A DNA stretch of 44,387 nt. Origin: Paenibacillus silviterrae. GTDB taxonomy: Bacteria; Bacillota; Bacilli; Paenibacillales; NBRC-103111. The notes beneath the pieces were generated by a model. It searched no databases, had not been told where the DNA came from, and worked only from the letters and a program-made list of their open reading frames with translations. Positions 28,124 to 36,789 of the stretch are shown one piece after another; the stretch's first letter is position 1; each line of letters opens with the position of its first letter. The stretch lies in contig NZ_JASKUT010000003.1 of the NCBI RefSeq assembly GCF_030167925.1, positions 1 through 44,387 on the forward strand, in the 5' to 3' direction. A program made the translations under genes and the position numbers.

Positions 28124-29491
28124 CTAGAATCTCCTAACTGTCTTACTCATCCGACGAGAGATGGCTTCTTCATCTCGGAAACGCTCCGCCTCCATCTCTC
28201 TCCACGTCTTCAACAACCCCATCTTCGACATGTAAGTCTCTGATCCACATGCTTCACAATATCGCGCGTCAGGTGGGTTGATCTCGCCGCAGTTGCTTCT
28301 TGGCATATCTAGTTGATTTTGACAGTCATTGTACAAAAAAAGACCGCACATTTTGCAGTACGACGCTTTCTCGGAGAACTTGTTATGTCCGCACCGAGGG
28401 CACATTTTAAAGCGGCCGTTTGAGTCGGACTGAAAATTCATGAATTTAACGTTCATATATTTCACCTCTGCCGAGACTTTATGGATATGACGATTAGGTA
28501 ATGGCACAGGAATATTGGAGCAATAATTAACTTCTTTGAAGTAAGGTGCGAAATTCTTTTCGTAGAAAGTATGGCCGAAATCGTCCACGTTCCTCTGGAA
28601 ACGAACTAGCTCTTGCGCACGATACTTAGCAGCTTGCCTTGAAATTTTGCAAATGAATTCAATGTCAGCGGCAAGTGTAGCACCAAGTTTAGAAAGCACA
28701 TAGGAGGGGGCCAGCAACTCCTGAGCAAAAAGATCAGCTTCGTTCTCTAAGGTTCGATATTGGTATTGAGTCAGCCCGCCGCGGTTAATGGAAGTGAGCT
28801 CATAATCGAAAAGATGATTTAAAAAGATGTGCCCGATCTCATGAGCTAATGTCCATCGAATCCGCTCAGAACTGTATCCTGCAGTGTCATCATAGATGGT
28901 CAGATATTGCTTTCCATTCCAGACGGTAACGGCATCCGCTTTGGTAGCCCTGAGTCTCAGTGGATCAGTAGCTCCGTATAGCAATTCTGCTTCTGATAGT
29001 TTAAAGAGCAGCCAGTTATTTTTCTTATAATAAACAAAAGGATTAACCGGCAATGAATCAATCCCGAACCTCTCCATAAAAACGAGAGCCCCTTGCTTAG
29101 CAAATTGTCTACGAGGAACCATGGGGATTTTCTTCATGCTGTTAGTCCTTTTTTTTGTTGCCTTGCTCATATAGGAAATCAATGAAGCTTTTTGCCTGCT
29201 CCAATTGGTCGGGAGCAGCTCTTTTGCTCGGGCAATCATTCGGTAAATGGATTCATCTTGCACTTTAATTTGATCTGAGTATTCACTTGATTCCAAAAGT
29301 CTACCCAGTAAATAGTCAGCGTTTACATCGAAAATGTCAGAGAATTTAGCAAGAAGGTAATCTTCGACAGGACGTTTATTCGCTTCTATTCTCGACAGAA
29401 CACTATTGTTGATACCTGCTTTATCTGCAAGTTCTAGTTGAGTCCATCCCTTTTTTTCGCGGAGTGCTTTGATTCGATCACCAATCTTCAT
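28124..29491 (-). CDS. Fused XRE repressor and ImmA/IrrE metalloprotease with zinc ribbons
   Basis: Intact, 455 residues. Residues 1-65 form an XRE helix-turn-helix (KIGDRIKALREKKGWTQLEL, then NNSVLSRIEANKRP). Residues about 115-300 are an M78 peptidase: LAHEIGHIFLNH near residue 215, with the third ligand probably in ENEADLFAQELLAP. The last 80 residues hold two zinc ribbons (CPRCGH then CKMCG; NCGE then CEACG). In ICEBs1-type switches the repressor and its protease are separate proteins; here they are one. ATG 29491 has GGTGA upstream. It starts the minus-strand run and faces repeated operators, so it is the likely lysogeny repressor. Confidence 0.9.
   Translation of the reverse strand: MKIGDRIKALREKKGWTQLELADKAGINNSVLSRIEANKRPVEDYLLAKFSDIFDVNADYLLGRLLESSEYSDQIKVQDESIYRMIARAKELLPTNWSRQKASLISYMSKATKKRTNSMKKIPMVPRRQFAKQGALVFMERFGIDSLPVNPFVYYKKNNWLLFKLSEAELLYGATDPLRLRATKADAVTVWNGKQYLTIYDDTAGYSSERIRWTLAHEIGHIFLNHLFDYELTSINRGGLTQYQYRTLENEADLFAQELLAPSYVLSKLGATLAADIEFICKISRQAAKYRAQELVRFQRNVDDFGHTFYEKNFAPYFKEVNYCSNIPVPLPNRHIHKVSAEVKYMNVKFMNFQSDSNGRFKMCPRCGHNKFSEKASYCKMCGLFLYNDCQNQLDMPRSNCGEINPPDARYCEACGSETYMSKMGLLKTWREMEAERFRDEEAISRRMSKTVRRF
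28143..28157. repeat. 15-bp direct repeat, copy 2
   Basis: TTACTCATCCGACGA, inside the 3' end of the HTH-ImmA gene. Together with the copy at 27447-27461 it brackets the membrane protein gene exactly. Confidence 0.8.
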
Positions 29492-29578
29492 AAGGTCACC
29501 AACTTTCCGATTTAGCAATTCTATTTTAACATTTTTCCATATTAGAAAAAACGACTTTGCTAAAACAACAAAAAAATG

Positions 29579-29607
29579 TTGACTTTGCTGAATTAGCAAA
29601 GTATATT
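29579..29607 (+). promoter_or_regulatory. Early promoter with operator in the spacer
   Basis: TTGACT (29579-29584), exactly 17 bases, then TATATT (29602-29607). Operator CTTTGCT-GAATT-AGCAAAG lies across the spacer, so a bound repressor would block polymerase. It drives the Cro-like gene and the early genes. Confidence 0.82.
29583..29601. promoter_or_regulatory. Operator site O1
   Basis: CTTTGCT-GAATT-AGCAAAG, perfect 7-bp arms around five bases. Likely bound by the HTH part of the repressor-ImmA fusion, the Cro-like protein, or both. Confidence 0.8.
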
Positions 29608-29619
29608 ATTGCTATGGGA

Positions 29620-29636
29620 TTTGCTAAATTAGCAAA
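29620..29636. promoter_or_regulatory. Operator site O2
   Basis: TTTGCT-AAATT-AGCAAA, centred 36 bp from O1, just upstream of the ribosome site of the Cro-like gene. Half-sites of the same motif lie near 29513 and 29555 on the repressor side. Confidence 0.8.
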
Positions 29637-29659
29637 ATGGTAATGGGAGGAGGAAGAGA

Positions 29660-29866
29660 ATGAATGAACTAAATTTAACGTACATTTCTGATAGGAGGCA
29701 GGAACTAAAGATATCCCTTCAGGATATGGCTGAGAGATTAGGCTTTAGGAATGCTTCGACTTACATGAAGTATGAGAAAGGAGAGTATTCCTTTAAAGCA
29801 AACCACCTTCCAGCCATCTGTGAGAAACTTCAATGCAGTCTTGAACTGCTTTTTTTAAGGAACTGA
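29660..29866 (+). CDS. Cro-like XRE regulator
   Basis: A 68-residue, single-domain helix-turn-helix protein: YISDRRQELKISLQDMAERL, then NASTYMKYEKGEYSFKANHL and LPAICEKLQCSLELLFLRN. It is the first gene of the plus-strand early region, divergent from the repressor. ATG 29660 follows GGGAGGAGGAAGAG. It probably competes for the same operators. Intact. Confidence 0.85.
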   Translation: MNELNLTYISDRRQELKISLQDMAERLGFRNASTYMKYEKGEYSFKANHLPAICEKLQCSLELLFLRN

Positions 29867-29867
29867 A

Positions 29868-29884
29868 TTTGCTGAAATAGCAAA
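29868..29884. promoter_or_regulatory. Operator site O3
   Basis: TTTGCT-GAAAT-AGCAAA directly after the Cro-like stop codon. It is the same motif as O1 and O2 and would allow a second level of control on the early transcript. Confidence 0.72.
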
Positions 29885-29927
29885 ATAAATAGACCGATTG
29901 ATTTTGAAAGAAGGAAGTGAAAAAACA

Positions 29928-30172
29928 ATGCCCGTCCCACAGGCTTCACAGCATACAAATAGTCGTAGGAGTGTGATGCCTGTGACTAGCCAAATCGAAC
30001 AACCTGCCATGGTGATTGAACCCGGCCGCGGCCGTATCGAGATTTATACAACACATGTGACGACTTCTAAAGAGAGCTCGAGCGCATTGATGCCGGAATT
30101 GCGAGAATTTGCTGGTCCATTATTGATGAAATGATCGCACGCGGGAATTACTCCATGGTCAAGCAGCAATAA
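29928..30172 (+). CDS. Hypothetical early protein
   Basis: About 81 residues after correcting a break near 30071. It starts MPVPQASQHTNSRRSVMP, has a beta-like GRGRIEIYTTHVTTSKEE centre and a helical end ERIDAGIARICWSIIDEMIA. ATG 29928 follows GAAGGAAGTGA. It lies just downstream of operator O3. No family recognised. Confidence 0.6.
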
Positions 30173-30278
30173 AGAACCCGCTAGGGTCGCGGGTTAAAGG
30201 AATGTTGGTTGATTCCATCATAAACCGCATACCTGTCCAATGGAACTACCTAATTCTGCCAAGGAGGTGAGAAATCAA

Positions 30279-30790
30279 ATGACGTTTGGACAGACCCTTG
30301 AAAAAACGATGAAGGCAAACAGCGAAACAAAAATTGAAGTTGCTCGAATGCTTCACGTAGATAACTCCACAATTGGTAAGTATACAAATGGATCTCGAAA
30401 GGTTCCGAAGGATGTCATGCGCTCCTCGACACAGCACTATGATGATGCTGAGCTTTATGTGGCCGCGGCCAATGAAGTCACTGGGAACGCATGGGTACCT
30501 TGGTTGGACGGCGAAGGGGCCGATCTGCACAAGGCTTCAGTACACCTTAAGACCATGGAAGAAGTAAAAGATTTATTATCGCCATGGAAAAGGTTCAAAT
30601 CACCAAAAGGAAAGACCAGCTCTGCGAACGAGGGCATGAGGAAATCAAGCAAGCAATCATGGAAGGGCTAGAGGCGATGACCGCGCTGACGCACTACATA
30701 GGCGTTCTTTGTAAAGAATATTGCTTCAGCTGGCTTGGGATGTGGAAGGAACATCGGCGCGATCTAAAGTCGAAGAAGTATATAAATTAA
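30279..30790 (+). CDS. XRE-type regulator
   Basis: About 170 residues after correcting a break near 30580. The N-terminal helix-turn-helix is TFGQTLEKTMKANSETKIEV, then DNSTIGKYTNGSRKVPKDVM. The C-terminal part is alpha-helical with KRKDQLCERGHEEIKQAIME and LTHYIGVLCKEYCFSW. ATG 30279 follows AAGGAGGTGAG. Position in the early region suggests a second regulator such as an activator or antirepressor; the exact role is unknown. Confidence 0.75.
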
Positions 30791-30805
30791 AGGATGGTGA
30801 AGTGG

Positions 30806-31069
30806 ATGAATACATCAAACCCACGAATTTTAACGGTCAGCGATGGCGTTCTTAAGGGGTGGCAGGTTCGACAAATGGCTGCTGACTTCCGAGCTCAGGA
30901 GCATATCGGTCCGCAGACGGACCGGATCCTCCGTGAGAACAATTGCGGACAAAATGAAAAAGCCGCCTGGCGGGGCGACTCTTCGGAAATGCTATTTAAT
31001 CAAATTACACCTGTACATATTATAGCGGAGCAATCCAGCTTTAGCAAGGATGTATCAGGGTGTCATTAG
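30806..31069 (+). CDS. Hypothetical early protein
   Basis: An 87-residue ORF: MNTSNPRILTVSDGVLKGWQ, then VRQMAADFRAQEHIGPQTDR. ATG 30806 is preceded by AAAGGATGGTGA. The end overlaps a terminator, with the TAG lying in the hairpin loop. An undetected frame error is possible in the second half. No family recognised. Confidence 0.45.
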   Translation: MNTSNPRILTVSDGVLKGWQVRQMAADFRAQEHIGPQTDRILRENNCGQNEKAAWRGDSSEMLFNQITPVHIIAEQSSFSKDVSGCH

Positions 31070-31082
31070 GCACCCTTTTTAT
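31057..31082 (+). terminator. Intrinsic terminator in early region
   Basis: AGGGTG pairs with CACCCT across an eight-base loop and is followed by TTTTTATTT. It ends the regulator transcript, so the genes from 31129 need read-through or their own promoter. Confidence 0.7.
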
Positions 31083-31128
31083 TTCAACTGTTATTTTCAA
31101 AGAGTAGTTTCATAGGCGAGGGAGGGCG

Positions 31129-31353
31129 ATGCAGATATTTGAGGCTAAAGAAGAATGGTTGGACGAGCCGTTAACCAAAGTCGGCATCGCTTTAAAACTG
31201 TGGAACATAAAAGCTCGTGATCCGGAAGATTTCAAACGTCGTGTACTCGCTTATTTGGCTATCGGCTACACTGGATGGGTTGTTGTTCGACTGGACAAGC
31301 CCTTTGTCTTGTGCAAAGACACAAGGGAGAAGAAGGGCAAGAGAACGAGGTAA
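31129..31353 (+). CDS. Hypothetical early protein
   Basis: A 74-residue intact ORF: MQIFEAKEEWLDEPLTKVGI, then DPEDFKRRVLAYLAIGYTGW and a basic tail KDTREKKGKRTR. ATG 31129 follows GGGAGGGCG. It is the first gene after the terminator. No family recognised. Confidence 0.6.
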   Translation: MQIFEAKEEWLDEPLTKVGIALKLWNIKARDPEDFKRRVLAYLAIGYTGWVVVRLDKPFVLCKDTREKKGKRTR

Positions 31354-31359
31354 AGCCAT

Positions 31360-31722
31360 ATGGAGAATTACAAAGACGAAAATCAGTTGACCTTAGAAGA
31401 AGCACTCGGGTTAAAGGAGCTGAACGAGATGAAGCTCTCAGAGAAAGCTACTATGGTGGTAGAAAAAGCCTTAGTGACGATCCTGCAGTCAGACAAGAAG
31501 ATCGAAAGAATTGCAATGAACGTTTCTCCGCATTCCCAACTGGCTGCATGCCATACGGTAGAGACCAAGTACGGACATCTACGAGTCCAATGCAATCCAT
31601 TTGTTCCAAAGGGATGCTCCTACTTGATCGAAGATCCGGGGGTTCCTCTCCGCGGCTTTGCATGGGTTGTGACCAACAAGCCGAGTTATTTGAGCGAAAT
31701 AAAGAAAACGTCAGGAGGGTAG
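31360..31722 (+). CDS. Hypothetical early protein
   Basis: A 120-residue intact ORF. It begins MENYKDENQLTLEEALGLKE with an acidic helical N-terminus. A middle part SDKKIERIAMNVSPHSQLAA leads to a beta-rich end with GHLRVQCNPFVPKGCSYLIE and WVVTNKPSYLSEI. It has three Cys residues. ATG 31360 lies 6 bases after the previous stop, behind GAGGTAAAG. Adjacent to the PcfK-like gene. No family recognised. Confidence 0.62.
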   Translation: MENYKDENQLTLEEALGLKELNEMKLSEKATMVVEKALVTILQSDKKIERIAMNVSPHSQLAACHTVETKYGHLRVQCNPFVPKGCSYLIEDPGVPLRGFAWVVTNKPSYLSEIKKTSGG

Positions 31723-31727
31723 TCAAA

Positions 31728-32048
31728 ATGTTGAATAAAGCTGTTGAAAAGCTAAATACGGAGATTGAAAAGGAAAATAAGCCATATGTCACGGCGATTG
31801 GCAATTTCCTGCTACAGCACCTGCAGAGCAAGCCGCATGATGCTGAGAAAATTCTAAGTCAGGATAAGTCCATCGTTAAAAGCCTAGATGCGATGAGGGC
31901 TGTAGCCGAGAAGAACAAGGTTGGCAATTGCGCTGTTCTTACAGATCAAGAGGGATTTGCGATCGTTCTGAATTATTTCGGCATCGAAACTGAGGCTGCA
32001 GCTGCGCCTCAGGAAAAAAGACGGTTCACTGCTACACTTGATATTTGA
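31728..32048 (+). CDS. PcfK-like protein
   Basis: A 106-residue intact ORF. MLNKAVEKLNTEIEKENKPY and VTAIGNFLLQHLQSKPHDAE, then KILSQDKSIVKSLDAMRAVA and FAIVLNYFGIE match the PcfK-like family named after enterococcal conjugative plasmid pCF10. ATG 31728 follows AGGAGGG. It stands directly before the PcfJ-like gene, the same order as in plasmids. Its biochemical role is not known to me. Confidence 0.8.
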   Translation: MLNKAVEKLNTEIEKENKPYVTAIGNFLLQHLQSKPHDAEKILSQDKSIVKSLDAMRAVAEKNKVGNCAVLTDQEGFAIVLNYFGIETEAAAAPQEKRRFTATLDI

Positions 32049-32065
32049 TTGGAGGGATTCGCGGT

Positions 32066-33614
32066 ATGAGCTTCGATGACTTCAAATCACATTTTTCCAC
32101 ACAGATCAGCACTGATATCGTTAAATTTGCGACCGACACAGCGCTAAAGACGAGTCGCTATTTATTCTACAAGACAGTGCTTGGTGTTCAGTATGCATGG
32201 TGTACTCACTGCAATCAAACACACCTTCCAGCAGAGAAATTGAAGCACAAGCAAGAAACACTTGCTACCTGCTCAAAATGTAAGTCGTCGTGTAGGGTTC
32301 GAGCAGAAGGAATGAGCCGCAAGTACATGGAGGACAAAGCCGTTTCGTTTGGTATGAACGCTCAATTGCTGACAAGCAATCCGTAACGGCACGAGTGATC
32401 GAAGTGAGACGTGATTACAGCGGTGATTATAAGAATGTGCAGACTTCATATAATTGCAGTCACATGTATCTGTTTTCTCCCGGCCAAAGCCATTACTATC
32501 GCCTGAAATACAGCAACGAGTGGGAGCGGCGATCGACAGTCTACAGCGCTTTTGACAATTACTTTTCTGGAATGGGTAACTACCCGAAATACGTGTCACT
32601 CAATAATATTAAGCAAGCGGTCAAAGGGACTCCATTCCAGTATTCCACATGGGAAGATTACACGAAATATCGAATCATTTTTATGTAAGTGATATGGTTG
32701 AGTTCTTTGACCTAGCTGCTCGATACCCCTGCGTTGAGTATTTGACGAAAGCAGGATTTGGCAATTTCGTTAAAGCAAAGTTACACAAAGATTCAACTTA
32801 CGGGGCGATCAACTGGAACGGAAAAACACTAGAAAAGGTTCTTCGCCTGTCAAAGTCCGAGTTGAAGGAACTCAGAAAGTTGGGATTGAATTAGGGCCTC
32901 TCGAATTGAGGTTCTACCAACTTTCTAAGAAACAGGGACTCGGATCAGCATGGCGGATGCTCAAGTGCTGGCTCCTATTAGTAGTCATTATTATAAAAGC
33001 TATTTGAATGAAATATTGAAAGTCACATCCATGGATCAAGCCGCCAAATATATTCTGAAACAGATCCGCAACGGCCACTACTCATCGAGTACAAGTGCTT
33101 TGTCGGATTGGCGAGACTACCAAAAGGAATGTAAGCAGCTCGGGATGAGTCTTCAGGAAGAACGCTATCTGTTCCGAACAATCTCAGGGATGCCTCATCG
33201 GAAAACATCAGCCCGAATCAAGTTTAAAGAAGATCAGGCTTTAGCCGGAGGATGGCAAAACGGAGTGAAAAGCTTGCATCGCTTTCATTCGAAAAAGACG
33301 GTCTTATCCTACGCCCAGCAGCCGACACTGCGAGCTCGTTGCGAAGGAAAAGCGCTGAATCATTGTGTGCCGGTTACGCCAAAGATTATGCGGATGGCAA
33401 GATAGACATCTTTTGGTACGCAGGTCATCAGCACCTGATGTACCATTCTACACGATGGAGGTTTCCTCCAACAAAGTCAGCAGTGCAGAGGCTTAAGAAT
33501 TGTGAAATGACCTCTGAGGTACGAGCCTTCGTCAATGCATTTTTACAGGCGAAGCTAACCATTAAGAAAAGAGTTCGATTCAACAATAAACATAATCAAG
33601 GAGTGGCAATATGA
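32066..33614 (+). CDS. PcfJ-like protein
   Basis: About 515 residues after correction. The N-terminal 100 residues hold a zinc-finger-like pair (CTHCNQTH, then CSKCKSSC). The middle has FFDLAARYPCVEYLTKAGFG and LRLSKSELKELRKLGLN, typical of PcfJ proteins, and the end has CAGYAKDYADGKIDIFWY. Frame breaks near 32340, 32690, 32900, 33185 and 33240. ATG 32066 follows GGAGGG. PcfJ occurs in conjugative plasmids and in many Bacillota phages; a nucleic-acid role is plausible but unproved. Confidence 0.78.
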
Positions 33615-34609
33615 GCAGAAAAATAGTCCAAGCGGAAGCAACAAGTATCCAGGAAAGACCCTTAAATGTTATTGCCGAAGAGATCCGGGAGATTGACCTC
33701 AAAGCTAGGCAGGTTGTAGGTCAGAGCATCATCGAGATTGGCACTAGGCTTATTGAGGCCAAGAACATGGTTGAACACGGCCAATGGGGTGACTGGCTAA
33801 AGAACAATGTCAACTACAGCCAGTCGACAGCCAACAATTTCATGCGGATCGCTACAGAATTTACAGAAATGAATTCCCAAGCACTTGCAAATTTGAGCTA
33901 TACCAAGGCTGTTGCTCTGCTCGGCCTACCTGCTGAGGAGCGCGAAGAGTTTGCCGAGAAAAACGATATCGAATCCATGTCGAGCCGGGAACTGCAGGCG
34001 GCAATTAAGGAGAAGCAGGAGCTCGAGCGAAAGCTTCAGGAGGCTCAGCGGACCGCTGATCAAGAGAAGGCTGCACGGGAGGCACTAGCGGCGTCAATGG
34101 CTAAGCTGCAGGAGCAGCAACAAGCCCACGATGAATTGGTGAAGAAACTGACCGCGGACGTAGAAAGTGCACAAGCGGCAAAGGACAACAAAGCTGCAGA
34201 GGCGGCAAAGGAACAGCTGAAAAAAGCGAAAGAAGAACTCGCCGAGCTAAAGAAGCGGAATAAGGATCTTGAAACGGAGCTGAAGAACATCCGATCGACG
34301 TTCCAAAGGAAGTCATTCCCGATGAAGTGGCTAAAGAGCTTGAAAGCCTTCGGGAGCAAGAGAAATCCTTGCAGGAGCTTCTAAAGAAACAGGCTGAGGA
34401 ATCAGAACGAAAGATTGCCGAAATGAAGACCATGCTTGAGAAAAACAACAATGTCGATGCCATTCAACTCAAAGTTGCCTTCGACACGTTCGTCAACAAT
34501 TTTGACAAGCTGCTCGGAGCTCTTGAACAGATCAAGAATGAGGAGAGAAAAGGAGAAGTTCCGCAGTGCCATTATTGGACACATTGATCAGATGAAGGCA
34601 GCGGTATAA
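33611..34609 (+). CDS. DUF3102 family coiled-coil protein
   Basis: About 333 residues after correction. The N-terminal domain (IREIDLKARQVVGQSIIEIG, EHGQWGDWLKNNVNYSQSTA, NNFMRIATEF) is the DUF3102 signature, which resembles a helix-turn-helix. From residue 130 to 285 it is an unbroken coiled coil rich in Ala, Glu, Lys and Gln. The end reads IIGHIDQMKAAV once breaks near 34300 and 34570 are mended. ATG 33611 overlaps the PcfJ stop behind AAGGAGTGG. The stop overlaps the next ATG. Perhaps a ParB-like or partition-related helper; unproved. Confidence 0.78.
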
Positions 34610-34873
34610 TGTTTCTTCTTCTTCGAACGAGATCGTGATGATGAATCGATATCAGTAGGAGCTAAGTGCAAAATTGTAGCGGTGCACATGCCTCTTTTTT
34701 CTGACAGTCTCGGTAGGAGAGTCGTTATAGCTGAAGTGGATAGGAAGATGAGAATGGTATTGGCTTATGATGACAAACCGATACGTTACAAATTGAATCG
34801 CCAAGGAACGAGGGTCATTGATTTCAACCCTCGGTGCATCTTGTCTTGTTACAGCTTCGACCAACTGAGGTGA
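34609..34873 (+). CDS. Hypothetical small protein
   Basis: About 88 residues if one break near 34626 is mended: MFLLFERDRDDESISVGAKC, then RRVVIAEVDRKMRMVLAYDD and FNPRCILSCYSFDQLR. The start overlaps the DUF3102 stop in TAATG. A shorter start at 34688 is possible but lacks a ribosome site. Two to three Cys residues. No family recognised. Confidence 0.5.
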
Positions 34874-34880
34874 TTTCACC

Positions 34881-35085
34881 TTGAATAAGCACGATAAAGT
34901 CAGGAGAGATCGCTTAGTCCGAACGCTTAATAAGCCCTGAAGGAAGCAGACATCACTCTGCTTTATCTTCAGGCTAATGAGCGCGATCAGGAGGATATCA
35001 TGGACACAATCTTGCCAAAGAGAATATTAAAATTGCCTTGAGACACCTCGGGGCCGATGGAGGCGGCAATGATTCTGAGAACTGA
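34881..35085 (+). CDS. Hypothetical small helical protein
   Basis: About 68 residues. TTG 34881 is preceded by GAGGTGA. Mending breaks near 34938 and 35014 gives NKHDKVRRDRLVRTLNKAL, then DITLLYLQANERDQEDIMDT and ALRHLGADGGGNDSEN. Charged and helical. It lies 7 bases after the preceding gene. No family recognised. Confidence 0.5.
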
Positions 35086-35103
35086 AGACGGGTAACCCGG
35101 CCA

Positions 35104-35441
35104 ATGACAAGCGATACATGGAAAGAAGTAGAGAAGAAACTGCTCTCCTTATACAACCAAGTAAAGCTTTTATGCGACGGATATGAGTTGACGATCATGC
35201 TTGAGCGTTCGGGACAATTTAAGAATCATATATCGATCTACATTAACGAGCAGATCAAGGGCGCCTGGATGATCGAAGATTGTGAGGAAAGACGAAGATT
35301 TTTCTGCGAGAGACAAAAATCTTTTTATACCAAAAAACAGAAGGAAAGTGTAGGGAGGTCAGCAAGAAGCTCGCCAAAGAGTTAGGCTTCGATAAAAATA
35401 TAGCTACTACACTCCCTATTGAACTCGTTCCGATCGCTTAA
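35104..35441 (+). CDS. Hypothetical early protein
   Basis: About 112 residues after mending a break near 35350. It begins MTSDTWKEVEKKLLSLYNQV and has DGYELTIMLERSGQFKNHIS, IYINEQIKGAW, then a basic region and a C-terminal helix KKLAKELGFDKNIATTLPIE. Helical and basic. ATG 35104 has only a weak site upstream. No family recognised. Confidence 0.55.
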
Positions 35442-35495
35442 AAGTCATTTAATTAAGAATAATCAAAATATCGAACTAATAGAGGGACATCACGA

Positions 35496-35675
35496 ATGAA
35501 GAAGTTCAAGCAAACAGATTACTTAAAGTACGCACCGTTGGTTATCGCTTTTATTTTGTGGGATTTAAAGAATAGAGTACGGGACAGCGGCTCTCTTGAG
35601 CATGATGTGGAATCGGTGAGACACCCGGCAGATGAGCCGTGGCCCGTTAAAAAAGCACGAATCATTGAAGATTAG
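35496..35675 (+). CDS. Small hypothetical protein
   Basis: A 59-residue ORF: MKKFKQTDYLKYAPLVIAFI, then LWDLKNRVRDSGSLEHDVES. The 12-residue hydrophobic stretch could be a short membrane segment. ATG 35496 follows AGAGGGACATCACGA. It lies alone before the replication initiator. No family recognised. Confidence 0.5.
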   Translation: MKKFKQTDYLKYAPLVIAFILWDLKNRVRDSGSLEHDVESVRHPADEPWPVKKARIIED

Positions 35676-35712
35676 CTAGGCACACATTACAAAAGTCAGG
35701 AGGTGAGGAGTT

Positions 35713-36459
35713 TTGAATTACATAAGAGAAATGAACGCCTTCTTCGATTGGCTCGAAACAAATCCATTGACTCATCGGCACAAACTTTGTGGTTCCACCT
35801 TATGGCGGTTGCAAATAAGAGCGGATGGCCAGAAGTGGTTTGCAGTAGCGAATCCCTTGCTCCAAGCGAAGGTCGCATTCTGAAAACTCTCTCACCAAAC
35901 ATCGAATGACTTCTGATCAATAAAGGTCGTATTGAGTATAAGGGTCAGGGTAAAAAGAATCCGGGAAAATATAGATTAATACCGTTTGCCTCAAAAAATG
36001 AGGTAAACGAGTGGGTAAACCATGAGGTAATCCGAGGGGTAAACCATGAGGTAAAAGGTTCAGCATTATTTAATAATAAATTAAACGATACAAAACTAAG
36101 TGGTGGTGACGGGGAGAAATCGTCGACTTGAACCTTGCCAAAGCAATAAAGGCGATCGATGCACATTTTCCAGCTAGGACCAACTCCCTTCAAACGGAAT
36201 ATGTTGTGAAGCTCATTAGGCGAAGGGTTTGACCCAGAGATCGTTGTCCGTTCTGCTGAGATCACTCGCAAGAAGGGCAAAGATATTGATTACTTTTGGG
36301 GTATCTTGGAAACTGCGTAGAGCGAGCATATTCACTATCGCCGCATTCGAAGAGGGCCAGAAAAGAAAGAAGGACTCTACTCAGAGCGGTAACCAAGGTG
36401 ATAAAGCTTCGTTCTTCGCGAAAAAAGCAAGGGAGGCGCAGCAGCGTGAAGGAATATGA
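35713..36459 (+). CDS. DnaD-like replication initiator
   Basis: About 248 residues after correction. The N-terminus MNYIREMNAFFDWLETNPLT and LWFHLMAVANKSGWPEWFAV is the DnaD-type winged-helix start; HRMTLINKGRIEYKGQG follows. The C-terminal region has GFDPEIVVRSAEITRKKGKD and YFWGILENWVERGIFTI, then a charged tail. TTG 35713 follows AGGAGGTGAGGAG. Frame breaks near 35785, 35830, 36118, 36220 and 36315. A 24-bp direct repeat lies inside the gene (listed separately). It is followed by helicase loader and DnaB helicase, the classic Bacillota phage replication order. Confidence 0.78.
35997..36054 (+). repeat. 24-bp iterons, candidate replication origin
   Basis: ATGAGGTAA recurs at exact 24-base steps (about 35998, 36022 and 36046), and GGGTAAACCATGAGGTAA occurs at 36013-36030 and 36037-36054. 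The repeat is in frame and encodes a repeated NHEV unit in the linker between the two domains of the initiator. An iteron set within the initiator gene is the arrangement of origins in lambda-O and SPP1-type phages. Confidence 0.72.
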
Positions 36460-36789
36460 AATCTGGAATTTGTTCGAGCAGATTGTGCGTTTATTACCCT
36501 TATTTCACGGTGACGAGGTTAAAGCTGTCGCCTGGCATAAGCTATGAAAGACGTCCCGTATGAGGTAGCTTACGAAAACCTTATCCGCCACGTCACGATC
36601 GATAAAAAAGCACCTACGATTGCTGATCTATCCGCTCCTCTTGAGCGGAAAAGGACAGAGTAAGCCGTTATCATGACGCGTTGAAACAACGGTCGCAAGA
36701 TTATTTCCAGTTCATCTCTGATTCTGAGAAAAAGGCGGTTGGACCAACGGAAGAACAGCGAAGAAAGGTGCGTGAAATGTGTGGAAGAA
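36446..36789 (+). CDS. Helicase loader/inhibitor (G39P-like)
   Basis: About 115 residues. It starts MKEYEIWNLFEQIVRLLPLF with HGDEVKAVAWHKAMKDVPYE and VAYENLIRHVTIDKKAPTIA, the pattern of the SPP1 G39P family that brings the helicase to the initiator. GTG 36446 follows GGGAGGCGCAGC and overlaps the DnaD-like stop. Frame breaks near 36540 and 36660; the exact 3' end is unclear because the frame runs into the helicase gene. Confidence 0.72.

Noticed and set aside
30176..30194. Hairpin ACCCGC-N7-GCGGGT after the 29928 gene
   Set aside because: Perfect but only 6 bp and followed by TAAAGG, so not an intrinsic terminator. Kept out of the feature list for lack of any further support.
31275..32048. 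Long plus-strand ORF overlapping the 31129, 31360 and PcfK-like genes
   Set aside because: Its N-terminal two thirds is a shadow in another frame of two well-placed ORFs with ribosome sites; only its end is the true PcfK-like gene.
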